The position numbers and the translations under genes were made by a program. From contig NZ_SDLV01000061.1 of assembly GCF_004916905.1 (NCBI RefSeq), positions 31,179-95,178 on the forward strand: a stretch of 64,000 nt of DNA, written 5' to 3'. Position 1 is the first letter of the stretch. The number at the start of each line of letters is the position of its first letter. This stretch comes from Chryseobacterium candidae. Lineage in GTDB: Bacteria > Bacteroidota > Bacteroidia > Flavobacteriales > Weeksellaceae. The notes under the pieces are model-generated. The model searched no databases and had not been told where the DNA came from. It worked only from the letters and a program-made list of their open reading frames with translations. Below, in pieces: positions 1 through 7,894 of this stretch.

Positions 1-432
1 GGTATAGTTTTTAGGATCAAAATCATATTTGCCCACTTTATATTGTAGAGGGGAAGCGTCTGTTTTCTTGGTACGTTTAAGGAAAACTTCAATTTTCAAC
101 ATCAGTTCTTCAATACTGAATGGTTTTACCAGATAATCATCTGCACCAATTTTAAGCCCTTTGATTCTGTCTTCTTTTAAAGCTTTTGCAGAAATGAAAA
201 TAATAGGAATTTCAGAATTTTTATTGCGGATATTTTGTGCTAGCTCAAATCCGTTCATCCCGGGTATCATAATATCCAGCAGGCAGATATCAAAATCCCG
301 ACTGTTAAATGCTTCCAGAGCAGATTCACCGTCAGAATAACAGCTGATGTCATAATAGCTTTCCAGACTGTCTTCCACCAGAAAAGCTATTGTTTTGTCA
401 TCTTCGGCATATAAAATTTTAGATTTCTCCAT
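1..432 (-). CDS. OmpR-family response regulator, 3' end cut by window edge
   Basis: This is the N-terminal 144 residues of a two-component response regulator. The receiver domain starts MEKSKILYAEDD, with the acidic pocket at residues 10-12, the phospho-acceptor Asp at about 53 in CLLDI, and the conserved Lys in the DDYLVKPF stretch near residue 105. The DNA-binding winged helix lies beyond the window start, so the OmpR class is inferred from receiver similarity to the complete regulator at 10257-10943. It follows the histidine kinase gene by 15 bp on the same strand and is presumably its partner. The likely targets are the divergent DUF1573 gene and its own operon, because phased TTAAC boxes sit between them. 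Confidence 0.9.
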   Translation of the reverse strand, partial: MEKSKILYAEDDKTIAFLVEDSLESYYDISCYSDGESALEAFNSRDFDICLLDIMIPGMNGFELAQNIRNKNSEIPIIFISAKALKEDRIKGLKIGADDYLVKPFSIEELMLKIEVFLKRTKKTDASPLQYKVGKYDFDPKNYT

Positions 433-447
433 AATACTTACACATGA

Positions 448-1701
448 TTAATTTGAAAACGGAAAGAAGAGCGTTGTGGTAATTCCCGGGTCTTCATTAT
501 TCTCCACATAAATTTTCCAGTGATGCTGCTGAACTACTTTTTTTACATAAAATAATCCCAGCCCAAAACCATTTACTTCTTCACTTCTTTTGGTATGTAC
601 CCTGTAAAACTTATCGAAAATATGAGGAATATTTTTAGCAGGAATCCCCATTCCGTTATCTTTAAACTTTAAATATAAACCTTTTGAATCTTTATAAGCT
701 GAAATTTCAATCACAGGCTTTCTTTCACAATATTTGATAGAATTATCCAGCAGGTTGTAAATGATATTGGTAAAGTGAAATTCATCTGCCATTACTGAAG
801 TACTGTTTTCAATATCAATCTCAATGCTGAGGTCTTTGTTTTTGTGCCGAATATTATCAGCAATCTCCTGAATAAAAGGAAGTAACAGAATTTTTTGAGG
901 CTTTAATGACAGTCCTGCCGCATCATTTTTAGCAATATTCAATATTTTCTCAATGTGGCTGTTAAGCTTGTGACTTTGATTGATGATAATGGAAGTATAG
1001 GTCTGCAGTTTAGAATTATCCTGTACCAGTTCCTGCTTATTGAGAGCTTCCGAAGCCAAAAGTATCGAAGATAAAGGAGTCTTAAACTCATGAGTCATAT
1101 TATTAATAAAATCACGCTGCAGTTCCGAAAACTTCTTCTGCTGAATGATCGTATAAATAGAATATACATACACCAAAAGGATGATGATAAGGGCAAATGT
1201 AAGGAGATACCAGAATCGTAATGAACTGATCAGGTATGTGGTTTTATCCGGGAAGCGGATGGAAAAGTAATAGATCAGATTTTTATGCTTCGGAAAATTG
1301 ATTACCTTGTTGCCGGGGCTTTCCTGATGGGTAGTCATATACTTTCCGTACACCATTTTATCACTGTGGCAGTTGTATAGTGCATACACATAATCTGTAT
1401 TGATCTGGAAACGGGTAAATTCTGTTTTAAGATAATATTCCAGCACTACGGGATGAAATTCATTGTTAATATTAACCACATAATAGTCATTGGCAATATT
1501 CTGTACAGGATTTTCGGTGTAGGATGTCTTTCCTCCTGAGAGTTTTTCTGCGACTTCCATTAAGGCAATATTGACTTTCTGGTTAAATTTTTTGTCTTCA
1601 AGATTATAAGCCTGGCGCGTCCACATCAACTGTGCTATTAAAATCCCGATAATAGCAACAAATCCCAGGGTTATTATAATATTGAGTCTTTTTATTTTCA
1701 T
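448..1701 (-). CDS. Membrane sensor histidine kinase
   Basis: This is a 417-residue inner-membrane sensor kinase. A first membrane helix at about residues 7-27 and a second at about 164-186 enclose a periplasmic sensor of roughly 135 residues with no recognisable fold. The HisKA H-box follows, with the phospho-acceptor His at about 204 in THEFKTP, then the N-box (NLLDNSIKY), G1 (DNGMGIP) and G2 (GFGLGLFYVKK) of the ATPase domain. An upstream in-frame TTG at 1713 would add four residues; the ATG at 1701 is preferred. The gene precedes the regulator at 1-432 by 15 bp. A minus-strand -7-like element lies at 1721-1728. The signal it senses is unknown. Confidence 0.9.
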   Translation of the reverse strand: MKIKRLNIIITLGFVAIIGILIAQLMWTRQAYNLEDKKFNQKVNIALMEVAEKLSGGKTSYTENPVQNIANDYYVVNINNEFHPVVLEYYLKTEFTRFQINTDYVYALYNCHSDKMVYGKYMTTHQESPGNKVINFPKHKNLIYYFSIRFPDKTTYLISSLRFWYLLTFALIIILLVYVYSIYTIIQQKKFSELQRDFINNMTHEFKTPLSSILLASEALNKQELVQDNSKLQTYTSIIINQSHKLNSHIEKILNIAKNDAAGLSLKPQKILLLPFIQEIADNIRHKNKDLSIEIDIENSTSVMADEFHFTNIIYNLLDNSIKYCERKPVIEISAYKDSKGLYLKFKDNGMGIPAKNIPHIFDKFYRVHTKRSEEVNGFGLGLFYVKKVVQQHHWKIYVENNEDPGITTTLFFPFSN

Positions 1702-1720
1702 TTCCTGAAACAATATTATC

Positions 1721-1728
1721 CAAAAATA
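1721..1728 (-). promoter_or_regulatory. Candidate -7 element for the kinase/regulator operon
   Basis: On the minus strand this reads TATTTTTG, an exact match to the Bacteroidota -7 consensus TAnnTTTG, 20 bp ahead of the kinase ATG. A TTG for the -33 position falls in the first phased box (minus-strand TTG at 1751-1753, 22 bp away), slightly longer than ideal. Confidence 0.45.
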
Positions 1729-1746
1729 TCTATTTATCTTTTATTA

Positions 1747-1785
1747 TTAACAACTCGTTAACAAATGTTTGACAGCGGTTAACAA
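1747..1785 (+). promoter_or_regulatory. Phased TTAACAA boxes, candidate response-regulator operator
   Basis: TTAACAA occurs at 1747-1753, 1758-1764 and 1779-1785, with a degenerate TTGACAG at 1769-1775. Box starts are thus 11, 11 and 10 bp apart, one per helical turn, as in tandem direct-repeat sites of OmpR/PhoB regulators. The last box ends 20 bp before the -7 element of the DUF1573 gene, where an activator touching RNA polymerase would sit. Assignment to the neighbouring regulator is inference. Confidence 0.6.
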
Positions 1786-1805
1786 GTTGTAATCACTGTC
1801 TGCTT

Positions 1806-1813
1806 TACATTTG
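1806..1813 (+). promoter_or_regulatory. -7 promoter element (TACATTTG) of the DUF1573 gene
   Basis: An exact TAnnTTTG match 36 bp ahead of the ATG at 1850. The nearest TTG (1787-1789) is only 16 bp upstream, so the -33 element looks weak, which fits an activator-dependent promoter. Confidence 0.6.
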
Positions 1814-1849
1814 TCATACCGAAATATAATAATATTAGAATTTATACTC

Positions 1850-2260
1850 ATGAAAAAACTAAAAATTACAGCTCTTTTAGCCGTGTTGGCATTCTCTCCT
1901 TTTTATGCTAATGTACTTACTGCAGATGCTCCATCCATTGTAAAAATGGTTGCAGATGCCATTAAATGGAAATCAGAATCTATTGATGTAGGAAATATTC
2001 CTCAGGGAAAACCAAAATTGATCAGATTTGAATTCACCAATACAAGTTCAAAACCGATTATCATACAAAATGTAGCTCCTTCTTGCGGATGTACCACTGC
2101 AGATTATACCAAAACACCTATCCAGCCTGGGAAGAAAGGATTTGTAGAAGCCAGCTATAATGCAGCAGCAGCTGGTCCGTTTATGAAGACTGTAAACGTT
2201 ACTACAAGTGACAGCAAAACTCCTAAGACACTTTCATTCAAAGGAGTGGTTACAGCTTAA
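1850..2260 (+). CDS. Secreted DUF1573 domain protein
   Basis: This is a 136-residue exported protein. It has a signal peptide (MKKLKITALLAVLAFSPFYA) followed by one DUF1573 domain, an immunoglobulin-like beta-sandwich. The hallmark CGCTTADY motif lies near residues 80-87, followed by the usual PIQPGKKG turn. Such proteins are abundant in Bacteroidota envelopes and have no established biochemical role. A TTG at 1811 would extend the frame, but it overlaps the -7 element and precedes a good signal peptide start, so the ATG at 1850 is chosen. The gene is monocistronic, with a strong terminator directly downstream. Its promoter bears phased boxes, so it is a likely output of the adjacent two-component system. 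Confidence 0.88.
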   Translation: MKKLKITALLAVLAFSPFYANVLTADAPSIVKMVADAIKWKSESIDVGNIPQGKPKLIRFEFTNTSSKPIIIQNVAPSCGCTTADYTKTPIQPGKKGFVEASYNAAAAGPFMKTVNVTTSDSKTPKTLSFKGVVTA

Positions 2261-2280
2261 TACATTATTTTTTTCAAGAT

Positions 2281-2316
2281 TAAAATAGCCTGGTAAGTAA
2301 TTGTCAGGCTATTTTA
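2281..2316 (+). terminator. Hairpin terminator after DUF1573 gene
   Basis: A perfect 12-bp stem (TAAAATAGCCTG with CAGGCTATTTTA) around a 12-nt loop, with A/T runs on both sides, 20 bp after the stop codon. Confidence 0.85.
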
Positions 2317-2436
2317 TTTAAAAAAAGTCTACCGGTTTTAAAAAATAGGGAGAGAATAATTATTTGTAGCATTATTTATCAATCCATTTTAAAGGATTGC
2401 ATTTCAATATTTAGTATTTTTAAGAAAAAATATTTT

Positions 2437-3318
2437 ATGAGTCTATATACACAACCTATGCTGCGCGAAGGGGCACTAAAAGATAAAGTAGCAATTGTAA
2501 CAGGCGGCGGCAGCGGTCTTGGCAAAGCGATGACCAAATACTTTCTTGAACTGGGCGCTAAAGTAGTGATTACTTCCAGAAATCTGGAAAAGCTGCAGAC
2601 CACAGCTAAGGAACTTGAAGATGAAACCGGAGGTAAGGTGCTTTGCGTAGCGTGTGATGTAAGAAACTGGGAAGAGGTAGAAGCAATGAAAGAGGCAACG
2701 CTGAAAGAATTCGGAAAGATTGATATTTTGTTGAATAATGCAGCAGGAAACTTCATTTCTCCAACAGAAAAACTAACTCATTCTGCTTTTGACTCCATTC
2801 TCGATATTGTTTTAAAAGGAACAAAAAACTGTACCCTTTCCGTAGGAAAACACTGGATAGATTCTAAAACACCGGGAACTGTACTGAACATTGTAACCAC
2901 TTATGCATGGACAGGCTCTGCCTATGTAGTGCCATCAGCCTGTGCAAAAGCCGGAGTTCTGGCGATGACCAGATCTTTAGCGGTAGAATGGGCAAAATAC
3001 GGAATCCGTTTCAATGCCATTGCACCAGGACCTTTCCCTACAAAAGGAGCTTGGGACAGACTTCTTCCCGGAGATCTTCAGGAGAAATTTGATATGAAGA
3101 AAAAAGTTCCGTTGAGAAGAGTAGGAGAGCATCAGGAGCTTGCCAACCTTGCTGCTTATCTGGTTTCTGATTATTCAGCATATATGAATGGGGAAGTGGT
3201 AACCATTGATGGAGGAGAATGGCTTCAGGGTGCCGGCGAATTCAATATGCTTGAAGCAATTCCTAAAGAAATGTGGGATGCTTTGGAAGCCATGATAAAA
3301 GCCAAAAAATCAAATTAA
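2437..3318 (+). CDS. SDR oxidoreductase, 2,4-dienoyl-CoA reductase-like
   Basis: This is a 293-residue cytosolic short-chain dehydrogenase/reductase. The cofactor motif TGGGSGLG lies at 22-29. The NNAAGNF motif at 100-106 is typical of the 2,4-dienoyl-CoA reductase (DECR) branch rather than generic SDRs. The usual catalytic YxxxK reads S167-x3-K171, which is also how DECR enzymes look, because their tyrosine sits elsewhere. The PGP loop after the fifth strand is present. It probably reduces 2,4-dienoyl-CoA intermediates with NADPH during degradation of unsaturated fatty acids. The gene stands alone between terminators. A related trans-2-enoyl-CoA reductase role cannot be excluded. Confidence 0.82.
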   Translation: MSLYTQPMLREGALKDKVAIVTGGGSGLGKAMTKYFLELGAKVVITSRNLEKLQTTAKELEDETGGKVLCVACDVRNWEEVEAMKEATLKEFGKIDILLNNAAGNFISPTEKLTHSAFDSILDIVLKGTKNCTLSVGKHWIDSKTPGTVLNIVTTYAWTGSAYVVPSACAKAGVLAMTRSLAVEWAKYGIRFNAIAPGPFPTKGAWDRLLPGDLQEKFDMKKKVPLRRVGEHQELANLAAYLVSDYSAYMNGEVVTIDGGEWLQGAGEFNMLEAIPKEMWDALEAMIKAKKSN

Positions 3319-3332
3319 ATTAAACTTATAAT

Positions 3333-3374
3333 AAAAAAACTCCCGGATGTGTAACAAATCCGGGAGTTTTTTTT
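3333..3374 (+). terminator. Hairpin terminator after SDR gene
   Basis: A 16-bp stem with core ACTCCCGGAT / ATCCGGGAGT, flanked by A7 and T8 runs, 15 bp after the stop. Very strong. Confidence 0.92.
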
Positions 3375-3401
3375 ACCTATACACTAAATAATACTTTTCA
3401 A

Positions 3402-5342
3402 ATGAATTTTAAACTTCCGACCCTTGTTTCGACGCTTGCGGTTGTCCTCTTCTCAGGATCTGCATATGCACAGCAGACTCCGAAATATGATTACGTAGAA
3501 GCATTTAAGCCATTCTTTTATCCGCAGACAGGTACAGCAACCCGCTCTGCAAGCGGACAACCGGGACATGCTTACTGGCAGAATTCAGCAGATTATCATT
3601 TGAATGTCAGCCTGAATGAAGCTAAAAAAGAAATTACAGGAACAGCAGAAATTACCTATACCAATAACAGCCCGGATAAATTAGGCTTTCTGTGGCTGCA
3701 GCTTGATCAGAACCTTTTTGCGAAAGACTCCAGAGGAAATGGAGTAGTTCCGCTTTCCGGAAGCCGAAATGGAGCTCATGGCGAAGAGTTGAACGGCGGA
3801 TATACCATTAAATCAGTTAAACTGGATGGTAAGAAAGATGTAAAATATACCATTACCGATACGAGAATGCAGATTGATCTTCTCAAAGAGCTGAAAGCCA
3901 ATGGAGGGGTTACCAAAATAGAAATTGAATATTCCTTTATTTCTCCTGATTATGGTTCAGACAGAATGGGAATACAGGATACTAAAAACGGTAAAATATT
4001 TACCATAGCACAATGGTATCCGAGAATGTGCGTATACGATGATGTTTTAGGATGGAATACATTACCCTACCTTGGAGCTTCGGAATTCTATTTGGAATAT
4101 GGAAATATCACAGCCAATATTACAGTTCCTGCCAATCATTATGTAGTGGCATCCGGAGAACTTCTGAATGAGAAAGAAGTGTACAGTAAAGAAGAAATTA
4201 AAAGATGGAATGAGGCAAGAAACAGTGATAAAACGGTAATGATCCGTCCTGAATCTGAAATCGGTAAAAATAAAACTTCCGGTACAAAGACCTGGAAATT
4301 TAAAATTAATCAGACCAGAGATTTTGCATGGGCATCATCTGCCGGATTTATTTTAGATGCCGCAAAAATAAATTTACCCAGTGGAACGAAATCTTTGGCT
4401 ATTTCAGCTTATCCTGCAGAAAGTGCCGGTGACAAAGCATGGGGAAGATCTACAGAATATACGAAAGCTGCTATAGAGCATTATTCTAAAAAATGGTATG
4501 AATACACCTATCCGGCTGCCACCAATGTAGCAGGAAATGAGGGAGGAATGGAATATCCGGGAATTGTTTTCTGTCATATGGACTCCAAAGGAGAAGATCT
4601 TTGGGGTGTTACAGACCATGAGTTCGGACACAACTGGTTTCCTATGATCGTAGGATCTAATGAAAGACTCTTCGCATGGATGGATGAAGGGTTTAACACG
4701 TTCATTAACGGGCTTTCCACCGAAGCTTTCAATAAAGGAGAATATTACCGTAAACCGAATCTGGCAAGATCAGGAATGTATCTGTTGACAGATAGTCTGG
4801 AACCTGTAATGGTAGGACCGGACAATATGAAAGAAAGAAGCATTGGTGCTTTAGCTTATTTTAAACCGGGAACAGGATTAAAGGTTTTAAGAGAAGCAAT
4901 TCTGGGTCCTGAAAAATTTGACAAAGCATTCAGAACCTATATAGATCGCTGGGCTTTTAAACATCCTACTCCCTGGGATTTTTTCCATACCATGGAAAAT
5001 GTTTCCGGAGAGGAACTGAACTGGTTCTGGAGAGGATGGTTCTTTAATAAATGGAAAATTGATCAGGCTGTTAAAAACGTAAAATACATCAACGGAGACT
5101 TTAAAAACGGAGTTGAGATTACCGTTGAAAATATTGGGCAAATGCCGATGCCTACTACTGTACAGTTGAAATTCAAAGATGGAACTGCACAGATGGTGAA
5201 AATTCCTGTTGAAGTCTGGAAAAGAAATACTGAATGGACATTCAAGGTAGATTCCAGCAAGGAAATTGATGAGGTAAAGCTGGACCCGAATTCTGTTGTT
5301 CCTGATATCAATCTGGAAAACAATAGCCGTAAACCGTCATAA
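3402..5342 (+). CDS. Secreted M1-family zinc metallopeptidase
   Basis: This is a 646-residue exported peptidase with a signal peptide ending near residue 24 (SAYAQ). The N-terminal beta-domain is followed by the thermolysin-like catalytic domain. Zinc ligands are H406 and H410 of HEFGH and E429 of WMDEGF, the exact HExxH-x18-E spacing of gluzincins. Instead of the canonical GAMEN exopeptidase motif it has NEGGMEYPG about 30 residues before HEFGH, as in many Bacteroidota M1 homologues. It is inferred to trim N-terminal residues from peptides in the periplasm or outside the cell. There is no T9SS sorting domain. A paralogue lies at 15850-17715. It is transcribed alone. Confidence 0.88.
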   Translation: MNFKLPTLVSTLAVVLFSGSAYAQQTPKYDYVEAFKPFFYPQTGTATRSASGQPGHAYWQNSADYHLNVSLNEAKKEITGTAEITYTNNSPDKLGFLWLQLDQNLFAKDSRGNGVVPLSGSRNGAHGEELNGGYTIKSVKLDGKKDVKYTITDTRMQIDLLKELKANGGVTKIEIEYSFISPDYGSDRMGIQDTKNGKIFTIAQWYPRMCVYDDVLGWNTLPYLGASEFYLEYGNITANITVPANHYVVASGELLNEKEVYSKEEIKRWNEARNSDKTVMIRPESEIGKNKTSGTKTWKFKINQTRDFAWASSAGFILDAAKINLPSGTKSLAISAYPAESAGDKAWGRSTEYTKAAIEHYSKKWYEYTYPAATNVAGNEGGMEYPGIVFCHMDSKGEDLWGVTDHEFGHNWFPMIVGSNERLFAWMDEGFNTFINGLSTEAFNKGEYYRKPNLARSGMYLLTDSLEPVMVGPDNMKERSIGALAYFKPGTGLKVLREAILGPEKFDKAFRTYIDRWAFKHPTPWDFFHTMENVSGEELNWFWRGWFFNKWKIDQAVKNVKYINGDFKNGVEITVENIGQMPMPTTVQLKFKDGTAQMVKIPVEVWKRNTEWTFKVDSSKEIDEVKLDPNSVVPDINLENNSRKPS

Positions 5343-5563
5343 AAATGTTGGATCTATTTAAATTTAACGCAAAGCTTTCATTTGTATGCTGTAATATTTT
5401 TAAGAGAGCAAAGGATGGAATCAATGAAATTGATTCTTTCTAAGCGAACGCATATTCATATAGCTTCATCAGCAGCTTGTTGCGTTCTTAGCTTACTTTA
5501 GAATAAGAAGAATTCATATCATCTTTACGTTTATATAAAATAAACATCCGCAATATACATCAC

Positions 5564-5604
5564 AAAAGCCTGAGCTTACCATCGTAAGTTCAGGCTTTTT
5601 ATTT
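5564..5604 (+). terminator. Hairpin terminator
   Basis: A 16-bp stem, AAAAGCCTGA then CTTAC paired with GTAAG then TCAGGCTTTT (one G-T pair), a 4-nt loop CATC, and a following T-rich tract. It lies 220 bp beyond the M1 peptidase stop and ahead of the DUF2589 cassette. Confidence 0.88.
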
Positions 5605-5665
5605 TAGGGTGTTTTTCCGGGATAAGTGAAGGGATTCTCCTGCAATGTTTTGGTGGTCGGCAATA

Positions 5666-5673
5666 TAATTTTG
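5666..5673 (+). promoter_or_regulatory. -7 promoter element (TAATTTTG) of the DUF2589 cassette
   Basis: An exact TAnnTTTG match 31 bp before the ATG at 5705. The closest TTG (5650-5652) is only 13 bp upstream, so the -33 part is poor. It is the only good promoter candidate ahead of the five-gene cassette. Confidence 0.5.
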
Positions 5674-5704
5674 TCTTACAATATTAATTTAAAACAAAAA
5701 CAAC

Positions 5705-6592
5705 ATGGAAACATTAAAATCAGTGCTTGAAGCAAGCCACGCCAAAAAAACAAAAAATGAGTTAATTGATCTTTTATCAGGAGTAGAAAAAGTGCTTACT
5801 CCTGCAGTGTACGAAAAAGTATCAGGAATTGAAACTTCAGAATTGAGTTCATTGACGAACAAAGAATTATTAACCATTGTAGATGAGTTCAAAAAGAACT
5901 ATGATGAAAAGTGGGAAAAATCTTTCTCCGGTGCCTCTTCTGAGATCATAAAACTGATTGCCGGTAGAATGGCTGCTGATGAAGAGATTTTCAGAACCTC
6001 TGATGCTGCCAGCGCAGATTTTGCTGCAGAATTGGGAAGTATTGATTTTGCTACCATCATTGGCGGACCTTTGGATGCCTGTGTAAAAGCACAGTCTAAT
6101 GCATCTATTGCCACTGTTAATTTCATCAATGAAGTTGGGTTCGAACTTACAGATCCTGCCAATGCTGCCAGTCCTAAAAAACTGAGAATGGCAGAATTCA
6201 AATACAAAAAAAATATTCCGAACCCGGATTTTAAGGAAGATGAGCCGGTAAGTGCAACCAACCCAAAAACCATTCCTGATGATGTGGAAATTTCAGTACC
6301 TTTTATTGCGCTGCTGAATGTCCCAAGCTTCAGAATTGAAACCTGTGAAGTAGATTTTAATGTTAAACTTAATTCTACGTACACCAAAGACGTAAGTGAT
6401 GAATTTAAAATCGATGCAGGAGCATCTGGGGGCTGGGGGCCAGTAAAATTTAAAGTGGATGTCTCTTATAAAAGAACTTCCAGTACGGGAATCAAAGTGG
6501 AAAAAGAATATTCTCTTGGTGTAAAAGTACGCGCAACCAATGACGAAATGCCAGCAGGGCTTGAAAAAGTGCTTGGACTTCTTTCACAATAA
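5705..6592 (+). CDS. DUF2589 domain protein, first gene of subtilase cassette
   Basis: This is a 295-residue protein without signal peptide or membrane helix. The N-terminal ~100 residues are helical. From about residue 117 the DUF2589 signature appears: IGGPLDACVKAQ then a TVNFINEVGF-type segment, VPFIALLNVPSFRI near 195-210, an amphipathic beta-rich region, and the family-typical C-terminus VRATNDEMPAGLEKVLGLL. DUF2589 has no established function that I know of. The gene opens a cassette with 16-, -1-, 12- and -4-bp junctions, so the five proteins are probably made together. A structural or assembling role, with the protease as processing partner, is only a guess. Confidence 0.85.
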   Translation: METLKSVLEASHAKKTKNELIDLLSGVEKVLTPAVYEKVSGIETSELSSLTNKELLTIVDEFKKNYDEKWEKSFSGASSEIIKLIAGRMAADEEIFRTSDAASADFAAELGSIDFATIIGGPLDACVKAQSNASIATVNFINEVGFELTDPANAASPKKLRMAEFKYKKNIPNPDFKEDEPVSATNPKTIPDDVEISVPFIALLNVPSFRIETCEVDFNVKLNSTYTKDVSDEFKIDAGASGGWGPVKFKVDVSYKRTSSTGIKVEKEYSLGVKVRATNDEMPAGLEKVLGLLSQ

Positions 6593-6608
6593 TTAGATTT
6601 TACGAAAG

Positions 6609-7304
6609 ATGATAAAACTATCAGATTACCTGGATTATCTCAACAACGAGATAATTCAGGCTCGTAAAAAAGCAGACGAAAATGCAGTTCTTATTGCCAA
6701 AGAATATGCCCGTCATGAATACCTTAAATATTTTAAGGTTCCGAGATATGCCCTGCCCAGTGTAAAGATGGATATCCCGATTAAAATCACGGATATCGAT
6801 TCAGATTCCAAATATAATTTTAAACTGAACCAGGATCAGTTTGTTACAGAATTGAATGAGAGAATCCGTCTTGTGAACAAGGAGAAAAGGATGAATATTC
6901 CTCAAATTACTATAAAACAGATTCAGACTGAAGAGTTTAAGACACTGTTCAGTACACTGGAAAAAAATGATCAGAAATTCGGTAAGCTTCCTGCTGTCGA
7001 AGTCCTTAAGTTGGATCTCAGAAAAAAAGTCCAGCTTCTCAATTCCGGAATCTTCAGACCTCAGGATGAAGGAACCGATGAGACCGATGAGCTGAAAGAA
7101 ATCTTTTCAAAGGTTTTACTGAATAAATATACCCTGGTGAATGCCAAGCTGAATAATATTTACATAGATCCCAACACCAGTGCAGCGGAAGATAAAGACA
7201 AGTTATTCATCAACCTCCATGTAGAAATGGAGGAAGAAGGAATCAGAATTGTGTCTTATAAAGACAAAGACGGGAATGAAATAGAACAGATAACTTTTGA
7301 GTAA
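6609..7304 (+). CDS. Unrecognised DUF2589-associated protein
   Basis: I do not recognise this 231-residue family. It is soluble and charged, with no signal peptide. A helical N-terminus (residues 1-40) is followed by a beta-like stretch VPRYALPSVKMDIPIKITDID at about 43-63. The spacing of Pro and hydrophobic residues there recalls the VPFIALLNVPSF segment of the upstream DUF2589 protein, so the two could share a fold. A helical middle and an acidic C-terminus (IRIVSYKDKDGNEIE) complete it. It starts 16 bp after the DUF2589 gene and its stop codon shares one base with the next ATG, so translation is probably coupled. Function unknown. Confidence 0.75.
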   Translation: MIKLSDYLDYLNNEIIQARKKADENAVLIAKEYARHEYLKYFKVPRYALPSVKMDIPIKITDIDSDSKYNFKLNQDQFVTELNERIRLVNKEKRMNIPQITIKQIQTEEFKTLFSTLEKNDQKFGKLPAVEVLKLDLRKKVQLLNSGIFRPQDEGTDETDELKEIFSKVLLNKYTLVNAKLNNIYIDPNTSAAEDKDKLFINLHVEMEEEGIRIVSYKDKDGNEIEQITFE

Positions 7305-7882
7305 TGCAGGAACTTATTCACTTTACAGTACAGAAAATTAAGGAGCTTCTGGAACAGTTCAATGAAGTTCAGTCCTTATACCTGTCTAAATCATTTGACT
7401 TTGATACCCGTTTTGATGGATTTCTCAACGAAGTTCTGGAATATTTTCGTACCAAAGGAAACACCAGCTATGAATCTGAAGTTTTGAAAATTATGAATAT
7501 GATTGCGACAGTGAAAAGAGGCTTTAATCCTATTAAAATGGAGAAAATAGTATCCGGAAGACGAGAACTTCTGGGAGGATTCTCATTCAACGGAATGGAA
7601 AGCATTTATGATATTCTCATGGAAATATATACGAAGGAAAACAAGAAGCTTGATGAGGCGGAAGAACTTATTTCAGGAATCATTGTTTCATTATATCAGA
7701 ATGGAATTCTGGATGATGAAAAGCTGAAAGACATGAATTCCGTACCGAAAATTGAAAGCTTCTGGAACTCACTCGTTGTACAGAATGCAGCCATATCCGG
7801 AATTAATAAAAAACTCAGACTTTCCATCATTCCGGAAGATATTTTCATCATTCTGGAAAAAGTATTTCTGAAATTAATTTAA
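7304..7882 (+). CDS. Unrecognised all-helical cassette protein
   Basis: This 192-residue soluble protein matches no family I know. It appears almost entirely alpha-helical, with no signal peptide, no membrane segment and no cysteine-rich or nucleotide-binding motif. The ATG overlaps the preceding stop codon by one base and the protease gene begins 12 bp after its own stop, so it sits in the middle of a single transcription unit. It may be an adaptor or a substrate of the neighbouring protease; the sequence alone does not decide. Confidence 0.72.
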   Translation: MQELIHFTVQKIKELLEQFNEVQSLYLSKSFDFDTRFDGFLNEVLEYFRTKGNTSYESEVLKIMNMIATVKRGFNPIKMEKIVSGRRELLGGFSFNGMESIYDILMEIYTKENKKLDEAEELISGIIVSLYQNGILDDEKLKDMNSVPKIESFWNSLVVQNAAISGINKKLRLSIIPEDIFIILEKVFLKLI

Positions 7883-7894
7883 AAAAAGATCATT

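Larger units (their letters stand above)
5343..5704. other. Gene-free spacer with short palindromes, terminator and promoter
   Basis: No credible gene is seen in these 362 bp. The left part (about 5366-5500) contains AACGCAA at 5366-5372 matched by TTGCGTT at 5480-5486, and an internal hairpin GAATCAAT/ATTGATTC at 5418-5436, which looks like a dispersed intergenic repeat. The right part has the terminator at 5564-5604 and a -7 element at 5666-5673. Confidence 0.5.

Noticed and set aside
2379..2756. Minus-strand frame overlapping the SDR gene start
   Set aside because: It overlaps a well-supported SDR gene and has a low-complexity Ser-rich translation.
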